Assembly (NCBI GenBank): GCA_963576725.1
Contig: OY755241.1
Span: forward strand, 3,786,062-3,850,061
Source: Azorinus chamasolen
Lineage: Eukaryota > Mollusca > Bivalvia > Cardiida > Solecurtidae
Reading direction: 5' to 3'
DNA length: 64,000 bases
The position numbers and the translations under genes were made by a program. Positions within the stretch are counted from its first letter, which is position 1, and each line of letters opens with the position of its first letter. Below, piece after piece: positions 1 through 10,800 of the stretch. The notes beneath the pieces were generated by a model. That model ran no database searches. It was not told the DNA's origin and saw nothing but the letters and a program-made list of their open reading frames with translations.

Positions 1-357
1 CAGAAAATTAAGCACTAAGTACACAAAAGAAAAAATGATTTTCCAAATTAAATGAAGTTGAACACAAAATCATTTGTAATCTATCTAAGTATCTTCATTA
101 ACATTAATGAATGACTCTCTGCAGGCTAGTGTTAGGTTACATTGTCCTATAAGCCGTTTGTACCTTTGACACATTGACAGAGCTCCCAGAAACTGACACA
201 TCAGTTGAACCGTTACCCCAAACTTTTGGAATGAACTCCGGATCCTGTCCCAATGGACGACACATACATAAAACGTGCATACACACACAAACACAGCACA
301 ATACACTACATGAAGAAGCACATAGTGACAAAACATACAGAAACACAAACAAGAGTA
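1..357. other. no gene or clear repeat recognised
   Basis: AT-rich sequence left of the first mobile element. I see no exon-like splice flanks or conserved protein. The next CNTRL exon must lie further left, outside the window. Confidence 0.5.
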
Positions 358-699
358 CAGTAAACCCTCACAACGGAGGTGTCTGTATCCAGACATTTTG
401 CTGGTATAATAAGGTTGCTGTTATAACGAGTTTAAATATGAAAGGAACCATATGGCCAGTTTTAAACTAGTACCAACATGTGAACGCTTAATGCAGAACA
501 CAAGAAATGCAAAAAGCTCCCTTTTGGGAGCTTTTTGCACTTCTTGTGTTTTGCATTAAGTGACCGCCTGTCTTATTTGCATTGCACCTATTTATTAAGT
601 GGTTGTTTCAAAGATTTTACAGTGATTTTGCTACAATGCATACTGCCGGTATAATAAGGGTGACATTATAACCAGTGCCGGTATAATGAGGGTTCACTG
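358..699. mobile_element. PG element (pogo-like MITE) with AAAGCTCCC hairpin
   Basis: TIRs CAGTAAACCCTCA and TGAGGGTTCACTG pair at 12 of 13 positions and are flanked by TA on both sides (356-357, 700-701). The middle is an inverted repeat around AAAAAGCTCCC/GGGAGCTTTTT, between arms containing CTTAATGCA and TGCATTAAG. The right end has about two copies of a GCCGGTATAA unit that is expanded to 16 units in the relative at 29,994-30,816. Confidence 0.75.
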
Positions 700-768
700 T
701 ATGTTGATGATTATTGTAAGATATAGGAACACAATGGGATATATAAACACAATAAAAAGTATGTTGAT

Positions 769-945
769 GATGAACCCTTTCCCTGATCTATATTTATTCC
801 AGATCTCAACAGATACCGAATACTACATGGACAAAAAAGTTATAATGAAATATGGAAGGTGGAACATTGTAGCAATTTTGGAAAGGAAAGAATCAGATCC
901 CTAAAATTCCTTAAGCAAACAGAGCAGACCCTGATCAGATGACTC
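769..945 (-). mobile_element. H1b TTAA-hairpin MITE, truncated
   Basis: Starts AACCCTTTCCCTG, runs through the H1b body (ATATGGAAGGTGGAACATTG) and the CAGACCCTGATCAGA hairpin arm, then breaks off in the hairpin loop. Confidence 0.7.
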
Positions 946-984
946 CAATAGGAGATACACAGATAAATGTGTATACTCAAGTAC

Positions 985-1078
985 TAAAATCATCATTTCT
1001 CCATCAAACCTTGTGTTGTGACTACTCTTTAGAATCATCACAACATAGGGTTTGGTGGAGAAATAAAGAAGTTATTCT
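985..1078. mobile_element. S6 hairpin MITE
   Basis: Inverted arms ATTTCTCCATCAAACC and GGGTTTGGTGGAGAAAT flank an inner ACAACATAGGG stem. The same hairpin recurs at about 12.4, 12.6, 35.5, 41.0 and 63.9 kb. Confidence 0.65.
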
Positions 1079-1117
1079 TGAAAATATTTTAATTTATGCA
1101 TCATATCTGGACCTCTG

Positions 1118-1265
1118 CTTAACCCTTTACTCCATACTTTTGGCACCTTTGCAAACAGCATAAACCCATATCATATGTCTGATCATGGTCTGCTCTGTTT
1201 GCTTATCAAATAACGTAGATCTATTTCTAAGAAAGTATGAAATTGTTCTCTTTTCTTTGATTTTC
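1118..1265 (+). mobile_element. H1a MITE, right half lost
   Basis: TTAACCCTTTACTCCAT terminus, then TTTGCAAACAG and a degraded hairpin ending GGTCTGCTCTGTTTGC. The usual right terminus is not seen. Confidence 0.6.
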
Positions 1266-1288
1266 AGGGTAGACATTTAATCAATTTC

Positions 1289-1519
1289 TTTAACCCATTC
1301 GCGCATAGGCTATTTTTAGATCCAACCTCTTTGATTAAATCTACCAAACAGGAGCATTTACTAAGGAAAAAAGAATTTTCTGAATTCTGTAGTTTTTAAA
1401 CTATTGTGATAAATTGAGCATTTGTTCCTGTGGAGCAAATGCTCTATTTATCACAATGGTTTCACAAAGTAACTTTTACAGAAGCGTCAAAAGGAGTCAA
1501 TATGCGGGAATGGGTTTAA
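1289..1519 (-). mobile_element. H2 TTAA-hairpin MITE
   Basis: Runs from TTAACCCATTCGCGCATAGGC to GGGAATGGGTTTAA. The central palindrome pairs TTGTGATAAATTGAGCATTTG with its complement around a short loop. Reverse orientation relative to my H2 reference. Confidence 0.8.
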
Positions 1520-1532
1520 TATAAGATCAGAG

Positions 1533-1600
1533 TGTCAAACAGTTTGGATCCTTATGAGATGCCAAGTTACTCAGCATCACATCATGATCCAAACTGTTTT
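1533..1600. mobile_element. H3 hairpin (CAAACAG-TTGGATCC)
   Basis: Inverted arms CAAACAGTTTGGATCC and CATGATCCAAACTGTTTT enclose a TGAGATGCC...GGCATC-like inner stem. Only the hairpin core is evident; TTAA ends were not found. Confidence 0.6.
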
Positions 1601-1660
1601 CCAATTCCCTACAGAGTAACAGATTTCCACTGAACCCTCAAACTGCTTCTCTGTCTTTAC

Positions 1661-1837
1661 CTTAGCTTTTGATTCGAGATCTTTAAGTGCCTTTTTCAAG
1701 GAGGCATTCTCCAGCTCCTTGGTGTCGAGGTAGTCCTGGGCATCAGCGTCCTTGCGCTGACTATGGTGGATCTGCTCCTGTAGCTGCCTGTTCCGCTGTT
1801 CCTGTGCCTTCACTGTGTTCTCTAGTTCATGGTACCT
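1661..1837 (-). CDS. CNTRL: CNTRL coding exon 12 (residues 675-733)
   Basis: 177 bp, 59 codons, phase 0 at both ends. Donor GTAAAG at its left edge and acceptor ...GTTGTAG at its right. It encodes a Gln/Glu/Lys-rich heptad segment (ELEN, KELENASLKK) aligning with the vertebrate coiled coil after the SGLQ block. Last exon visible; no stop codon, so the gene continues left. Confidence 0.85.
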
Positions 1838-4800
1838 CTACAACAGTAACAACACCATGGAATGACAGAGCAGTAGATAAGTGGAGTACTAATCCATTTA
1901 GACCATTACATCATTGGCTATTTTTAGACCATTACCTCATTGTCTATTTTTAGACCATGACCTCACAGGCTATTTTTAGATCCAACCTCTTTGAATAAAT
2001 CTACTAAAAAGGAGCATTACTAGACCAAAGGGAAACTTTAGAATTGTATAATACTAAAGTGGCTGCTTAATGCAGAGTGTAAGTCATGCAGAAATTCTGC
2101 ATGACTCTCACCCTGCATTAAGCTGCCACCTGTCTCCAAGACAAAATACTAAATTTAACGTCAAGTTTAGACAGGTTTTACTGTATTTAAAAATCATACA
2201 AAGAAAGCTCACCTCTCTGTAATTACTAGCATCAGCATCAATGACTCCCATCTCCTTCTCCATCTTCCTGACCTTGTCCTGGAGGCCCTCTTTCTCATTC
2301 AGGAGCTGATCAAACTCACGTTCCTTTTTGGAGGCCTTAGTCTGCACCTGGACTAAATAAGACTGCAGACCACTCACAATGTCATCCAGTTCCTCCCGCA
2401 GAGAGTCGTTGTTTTCTATCTGGTCTGCATGGCAGAATGAACACATAAAAGTTAGAATCTTAACTACACATTTCTGACTATAGTATCCAAAACACTGAAT
2501 ACAGTATAAGCTCTCTATAATGGCCACTAAATGTGTCAATTAGGCATTTAAGGCAGGTGGCTGCTTAACCCTTTCCCTGTCTGATGTTAATTAAAAAATT
2601 TCAATACTTACTGACTATTTATGGACAAAATAGTTACAATGAAATATGGAAGGTGGAACATTGTAGCCATTTCAGAAAGTATAGAAAGTTTAGAAACATA
2701 TCTATCAAATTCCATTAGCAAACAGAGCAGACCCTGATCAGACGGCTCCTATAGGAGCCGTTTGATCTGGGTCTATTCTGTCTGCAGATGCGTGAAAACA
2801 CGTTTATATCAGGGAAAGGAATTAGGGAGCCATCTGATCTGGGTCTACTCTGTCTGCAGATGCGTGAAAACACGTTTATATCAGGGAAAGGGTTTAAGGA
2901 GCCGTCTGATCTGGGTCTACTCTGTCTGCAGATGCGTGAAAACACGTTTATATCAGGGAAAGGGTTTAGGGAGCCGTCTGATCTGGGTCTACTCTGTCTG
3001 CAGATGCTTGAAAACACGTTTATATCAGGGAAAGGGTTTAGGCAAGGTCAAAGTATAAAAGAATGCTCCTATAGGCTGCTTTAAGCAGCCACCTGCCTTT
3101 TACACAAAATACTTGATGTAATTTAGTGACTGTTATAGAGGTTTTACTGTATTAAATTTTGAAGATTTTTAATGACAAAACAGTGCAGATCCTGATCAAA
3201 GGACTCCTCCTGGGTCTACACTGTTTGCCATATTCGAGATAAGTGTCTAAATAAATTGAAAATTCTAAGAAATTTGTTTTAAAATTTATCAAGGCAGATA
3301 ACCCTTTATTCTATAAATACACCTTTCTAAGCCTTTGCAAACAGAGTAGACCCAGATCACTGCTCTTGTAGGAGTCATCTGATTGCATATGGAATACAGT
3401 CAAGTCTGGTTTATTTGAAGTGCCGGCGATCAGCATTTCATTTCGAATAATGTATGTGTTTGAATAAGCAAAATAATCTTGAAAGCATACAAATGTTTGC
3501 TTATGATATAATATAGATATGACTCTACAGTTTCGGCCATTACAGACATGTCCTATGTATATTTGCCATTATAAAAATGAATCTATATTAATATTCATAA
3601 CAGCGTTATTTCTGACATGAATATTCGTGGAGTAAAGGGTCAATCTTTTCCACGCATTTGCAAACAGAGTAGACCCAGATCAGATGGCTCCTAGAGGTCT
3701 GCTCTGTTTGCTAATAGAAGTTGATAGATCTGTTTCTTTACTTACTGAAATGTCTACCATGTTCCACCTTCCATATTTCTTTATAACTATTTTGTTAATG
3801 AATATTCAGGAGGTAATAAAGTTTTGCCTAATCACAGAACAGGGAAAGGGTTAACCCATTCCCTCATAGGCTATTTTTAGATCCTACCTCTTTGAATAAA
3901 TCTGCAGAAGAGGAACATTTACTAGAGAAAGAAAAAATTCAGAATTGTGCAGTTTTTAACCCTTTCCCTCATATAAACGTGTTTTCACGCATTTGCAAAC
4001 AGAGTAGACCCAGATCAGATGGCTCCTAGAGGAGCCGTCTGATCAGGGTCTACTCTGTTTGCTAACAGAATTTGATAGATCTGTTTCTTTGCTTTCTAAA
4101 ATGTCTACAATGTTCCACCTCGCATATTTCTTTATAACTATTTTGTTAATGAATATTCATTAGGCATTGAAATTTGAAATAAACATAGAACAGGGAAAGG
4201 GTTAAACCATTGTGATAAATAGAGCATTTGCTCCATAGGGGCAAATGCTCTATTTATCACAATGATTTCAGAAAGTAACTTTTACAGAGGCATCAAAATA
4301 AGGGAATGGGTTAAAGTAAAAGAAATACACCCAATATCTGTTTGTATTGTACCTTCATTGAGCTGTGATTCGAGCCTCTTGATGTCATTGGTTTCCTTGG
4401 CGATGGTGTCCAGCATCAGTTCTAGCTGTCCCTGCAGCTGTCCGTACATCTGGTTGCTCTCGTTGATCTGCTGCTCCTTGTCTACCATCTGGGAATACAT
4501 GTTTTTCTGCAAAAAACAACAAGCAAAAAAATACAATAGACTTGTCTCAATATCCCTTTCAATTATATGCCTTTGTAAACAGAGTAGACCCAGATCAGAC
4601 AGCTCCTGTAGGAGCCGTCTGATCAGGGTCTGCTCTGTTTGCTTATGGAATTATATAGATTAGATCCTACAGTGTTTGTCTGAGTCAAAAACTTCCTTGA
4701 ACATTTTACAATATAAAAATTAGGTTAATGAATATTCCTAAAATATTCATTAATGAATGCTCATTATTATACAATTTGCAAGAAGACTTTACATTAGAAA

Positions 4801-7800
4801 CAGTTCAGACCCATACAGGACTCTCTAGGAGCCTTCTGATCTGGGTAAACACTGTTTGCCAATACATTAAAAGAATTGAATTATTCTCCACTCATAAATT
4901 CTGTAAAAGTGTGATTATTTGAAAAAAGAGAGGATATTTCCATGTTAATCAGTATAGTAACTTTCTTGGGGTACTCACTGGTATATACTTGAGAAAAAAC
5001 TAAGTATCATTCAGACCGAGGATATATCAATAATAGGTCACTAGAATGTCTAACTCACATAGTTAGGGTCCTTGCTGTCAAGGCGGTTGAGGTGGTCTTT
5101 AAGTTTGGCCATCTCCATCTTGTGTTGGTGCATTGACCTCCTGGTTTTTTCTGCCTCCTCCTCTATCTGTGTGGCACTGTCTTTCATCTCATTCACCTGG
5201 AAAACAGAATTGCCTCCATGAATACTTGTGTATAGCATAAATAGACTGTTCATTTCAAATTGTTTATGAGCGTTAGCGAGATTCTTTTTGTCACATACTA
5301 ATATGACACGAGATTCAGTTTATCACATAACCCTTAAAAAGTGCCATAGAAATTGAAACAGCCTATATCTGACATCTGTTTCAGCCATTGTTTACAGCAT
5401 AGTACAGCCAGTTTCCAACTGCTCATTTGCATAAAAACTGCACTAGTGCATTTTAGGGTAAATTTAAGAATTTTGTAGTTTTAAAACCAATTATAATAGA
5501 GTATTTGCTCCAATGAGAAAATACTCTTATTTTCACTATACAGTAAAACTCGGTTATAACGAATTCCAAGGGACTAAAGGATTTACTTCGCTATAAACAT
5601 TATTCGCTATATTGATAGTACGAAGTTCGCTATAAATCATGATTTTGACACACGACTGTTCAATATTTATTAAACCGTAATTCAGACATGTATGCGTAGC
5701 GATCAAACTCCCGAAATGCACATCATTCATCGTACAGCTTACTCTTTGTGGAAGAAATCGGTCATTTGCTTTTGAACACACGTTGATGCTTGACACTTGC
5801 CAAATAACTGTTTCATAAATGTCAGTGTTTAAAAAAATTTATCAGGAGTATTTGGTTGTTGCTCCAATGTCCGATGCAAATTGGGTATAGCGGACAAAGA
5901 CTCCGCGTATGTGGGCAGGGGCAAATATTCCTTATAGATCTGTGTCGTCATCGGAGTCAGCGGTAGATTCTATTTTTAGCGGAAAATGCTGAAATAATAT
6001 GCGAACGGGGAGGGAATAACAAAACCAAAAGACTTAAAGTATTTTTATTTTGAAAATAAAAAACGAGCATCATATCTTAACAATGTTTAGCTATAACCCG
6101 TACTTTTAAGTGTATATATGCCCCGCGGCTAGCGGTGTTTAATTATACCATACCACCGTGAAGAATAATGTTTATGGATCACTTCACAGTTCGCCCCAAC
6201 ACTAGTATGTGTTTTAACACCTATGCGACATGGTGTTAATCGTGCGAAATACACAGGAGATTGAAGATAGTAGGAAGGTGAAACTTCGCTTTAATGAAGG
6301 AATTTTAAAGTGTTTTGTGAATAATGGTACTGGAAAATCAGTTCGCCATAAGCGAAAATTCGCTCTAACCAACTTCGCACTAAACAGTATAGTCTGTGTA
6401 GAATTAATGAAGATATCGCCCGGGGAACGAAATTTAGTTCGCTATAAGCGGAAATTCGCTTTATCAGAGTTCGTTATAAGTAAGTTTTACTGTAGTTTGC
6501 AAAATAGACTTTTATAGAGGTGTCAAAAGGCGTCAATATGAGGGAATGGGTTAATGAGAAATAGATAGAATCAGACTGTTACAAATGGCTTTACATTGAG
6601 ATTAACGCTTTCAACGCTGAATGGTCCACCAAGGTTTAACCCTTTCCCTCATATAAACGTGTTTTCACGCATTTGCAAACAGAGTAGACCCAGATCAGAC
6701 GGCTCCTAGAGGAGCCGTCTGATCAAGGTCTGCTCTGTTTGCTAATAGCATTTGATAGATCAGTTTATTTGCCTTCTAAAATGTCTACAATGTTCCACCT
6801 TCCATATTTCTTTATAACTATTTTGTTAATGAATATTCAGTAGGTATTGAAATTCGGAATAAATATAGAACAGGGAAAGGTTTAATGGTAGTCCAATAAT
6901 TATGAAACAGTTCCATTTGCAAGTGGATTTCAAATCACAATCATTGCAGACCCTGAGCAGAGGGCCCTTGACCCTATGACTGGACTACACAATGAATCTG
7001 ATAATGTACCGAAATGGGAATTGACTAACTGTTCTCATCTTTCTGGCCATTTTCTGTCTGATTTGGGTCTTCTGCTCCTCTTTCTCCTGAAGAGCACTAT
7101 CTCCAATGTTCCTGAGGTCCTTGGTGGCATTCTTGAGTTTATCTTCTGTCATCTGAAGCTCATCTGTCAGCCGCTTCAACCTGTCTTCGGCTGCAAAAGT
7201 GCAAAGCAGAAAATAACAAATCATTTGAAAATGTCTCAGCTTTTTGCCAGATACTAGTAAGTCATTGTCCTCCGGGAAAAATTATAGGTCTGTTAAAATG
7301 TAATTCTATTCTATTCTATGTTCCAAAACAGCTATTAACCCTTAGTCCTTCCATGGATATTCATGTAAAATATAATGACGTCATGAATTTTAATTAGATT
7401 AATTTACTATGACAGCACAATGGCTCAGGAATTTTTGTGGCCACGGCAGACACTGTAGAATCATACCTATACCATAAGCAAACAGAGCAGAGCCTGATCA
7501 GACAGCTCCTATAGGAGCCGTCTGATTTGGGTCTAATCTGTTTGCAAAGTTGTCAAGAAAGGCGTATTTATGGAGTAAAGGTTAAAGTCAAACAGTCTCA
7601 TTAGGATCCAATTAGTTTGATAAAGTAGTCAAGAAAAGCTCCAACTGTGTTAGGAGTTAAAACATGGCAGTTACTATTTGACAGTCCATAAATAGTGCTG
7701 TAATCACCCAAAATATTTGGACACCAAATCTCCAGCAGCAAACTGTGATGACTGATAAAATTGCATCATCAGGTCTGCTGAGCATTAAACCGCAGTTTTC

Positions 7801-10800
7801 GAAAAGTCAGTGGCGTAGGCCAATCAGAGTTGGTTATTCAGTTTTTCCTTTTCATGAAGACTGGATTATTGCCGCCAAAATGAAACTGCGTTTTAAAATC
7901 GGTTAGACTGCCAATGACAAGTCTTCATGAAATAGACTGGCTTCGCTGACGCTCCCCGCAGTCTATATCATGAAGACTTGTCATAATGCAGTCTAACCTA
8001 TATTGGGACAAAATGTTCGTGGAATGAAGTGTCCGTATACCATTTGCTTCAGTTTGTCTGTCCAATGATAATTAATGAAACATTACAACATTACAACTAT
8101 ACAATTTAATAGAGTACAGAACATAAGAAAGAATTATTACTGAGCATTTCTAAATCTGTTAACCCTTTCCCTGTTTTATGTTTATTACAAATTTCATTAC
8201 TTACTGAATATTCATGGACAAATTAGTTATAATGAATATGGAAGGTGGAACATTGTAGACATTTTAGAAAGTATAGAATCAGATCTATCAAATTCCATTA
8301 GCAAACAGAGCAGACCCTGATCAGACGGCTCCTCTAGGAGCCGTCTGATCTGGGTCTACTCTGTTTGCAGATGCGTGAAAACACGTTTATATGAGGGAAA
8401 GGGTTAAATGAAATTCTGTTTCCTGTCAATCAAAGAGTATACATACACTGAGATGAAATGTGTGAGACTTCTGTGTGGTGCAAACAAATATACAATGAGA
8501 TCAAAAGCACTAACATGACACTATGGTGAATTAGTGAGCATAGAGTGATACAACAGAACTATCATATCTCTATTAAACACTCCCAGGGGGATTTTTTTTA
8601 AAAAATAAATAAAGAAGCTTCTTGTAATTTGAACACAGGTGGTTGTTTTATGTATAATGAAAGAAATACAGAAAGCTAGGGCAGCTTTCTGCATAGATCT
8701 CAGTCTGCATTAAGCTACCACCTGTATTCTGCAATCCTATAATTCTTTATTTATGGTTATTATATAAAGTTTTAGTTATTTTACTGATTATCAGTCCCAT
8801 CCCCTTTTCAAAGTAAGGGGGCATTTATTAGTTGAAATACAGTATCATTGACTTTACACATAAAACCTTAAAACTATGTTCACATTGACCCTTTACTCCA
8901 TGAATATTCATGTAAGAAAAACTGACATCATGAATATTAATTAGATTATTTTTTATAATAGCACATGAACATAAGAATTTTTGGACATGGCAGAATCAGT
9001 AAAATCATATCTATATTATGTCATAAGCAAACGAAGCAGACCCTGATCCAATGGCTCCAGTATAGGAGCCGTCAGATCTAGGTCTTCTCTGTTTGCAAAG
9101 GCATAGAAAAGAATATTTATGGAGTTTAGGATTAACATCTGACAATGCATTTGGGAATATTTGGTAATGAAATTTTTTATGAGACTTGTCAATTTTCTGC
9201 ACATGTATGAGAGACTCTGGGTTACTAGGCATCTCATCTGAATCCAAACTGTTTGCAAAGGTCATAACAAGTTACCCCACACATTGTAATGTTACAAATA
9301 ATTTGTGCTCAACCCTTGAATTAGAAAATATGTTCACATAAACTTTGTAGGCAGATGACAATTTTAGATGATGATTATTACAGTAAAACTCCACTAAAGT
9401 GGAATTCTAGTAGACAAGAATTCAGATACTTTTTGGAAGGTGGCTGCTGATTGCAGGGTGAAAAGTTATGCAGAAAGCTCCTTGGAGGAGCTTTCTGCGT
9501 GGCTTTCACCCTGCATTAAGCTGCCAGTCCTGTCTTTAAGATCGATATTTATACTAAATTCATTTTTAGATGGGGTTTTACAATACTCTGTGAATCGAGA
9601 AATAAGTAGAAATTATTGCAGGATTTTAGTGAAAGGTGATGGCAAATGATGGCCAGTGAAGAATGAAAAAATGGGAGATAACTCTTAGAATGCTTTAAAT
9701 TTTCTTTTTGAATGCTTACCCTTCTCATGTTGAAAAAAAACCAACATCTGCTCAAATGCCGATTTGCTGCACTTTTCACAGACTTTTGATTTGATCAATT
9801 TTTTTAGAAATAGTTTACAAACTATTGACTGAGTGTCAAACAGCTTGGATCCTGATGAGATGCTGAGTTACTCAGTGTCTCATCTGGATCCATGCTGTTT
9901 GCATATGCTAGTCAAGACGTGCTCAGCACGAGAAGAGCTAAATTTTCATCAGGAAGTTAATATATTGTTTAACCCTTTCGCTATTCTATATTTATTCCAA
10001 ATTTCAATACCTTCTCAATATTCATGGGCAAAATAGTTATACTGAAATATGGAGCCATTTTAGAAACTAAAGAAACAGATCTCATTATGGAGCCATTTTA
10101 GAAACTAAAGAAACAGATCTATCAAATTCCATCAGCAAATAGAGCAGACCCTGATCAGATGGCTCCTCTAGGAGCCATCTGATCTGGGTCTTCTCTGTTT
10201 GCAAATGCAAATGCATGAAAAGGCATGTATATGAGGGAAATGTTAAATGTCTGAATCAATTCAGTCAGATTTGACAAAATACTTTGAATAACAATAGCAG
10301 TGCAAACCCTGATCATCAATATGACTGTGTCTGCTGAACTGGGTCTATACCATCTGCAAATGTTCCAGTCCACTATGTAGGTTTTTTTACAGCTCAAATC
10401 TTGTCTGTCTTTATCCCTAGAACAAGTAATTGCCCAACAGTTTTTAACCATAAGAGTCCATTCGGTATGAAAGGCTGAATTTTACTATAGAATTTTGAAT
10501 GTGACAAACAATGCAAATCCTGATCAGAAGGCTCTTCTAGGAGTTCTCCGATCTGGGTCTACATTGCTTGCAAATGACAGTACACTTGCTTCTCACCCTC
10601 AAAGGGTTAAAACTGCTTACCTTTTATTTCTTTTGTTCTTGTTGTTGTTTTTTAAATATAAAACACCAATGGAAATACTAACTAGCTCAAAGCAGACCCG
10701 GATTTATTACCCTTTCCTCCATAAATACGCCTTTCTACTCCTCTGTAATAGTCCCTTCTTGAAACTATTGTGATAAATAGAGCATTGCTCCTATAGGAGC

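Larger units (their letters stand above)
2551..3152. mobile_element. PG element interrupted by an H1b insertion
   Basis: The left half GGCAGGTGGCTGC ends in TTAA at the start of the H1b element. The right half resumes at about 3,036 with a degraded GCTCCTATAGG loop, GCAGCCACCTGCC arm and GAGGTTTTACTGTA terminus. It shows the PG hairpin TTAA used as an H1 target. Confidence 0.6.

Noticed and set aside
85..396. 103-codon Cys/Val-rich open frame at the left edge as a CNTRL exon
   Set aside because: No coiled-coil character, no splice-site match, and its right end overlaps a PG element.
2715..3084. Open frames of about 100 codons on both strands
   Set aside because: Produced by the 72-bp tandem repeat inside an H1b MITE.
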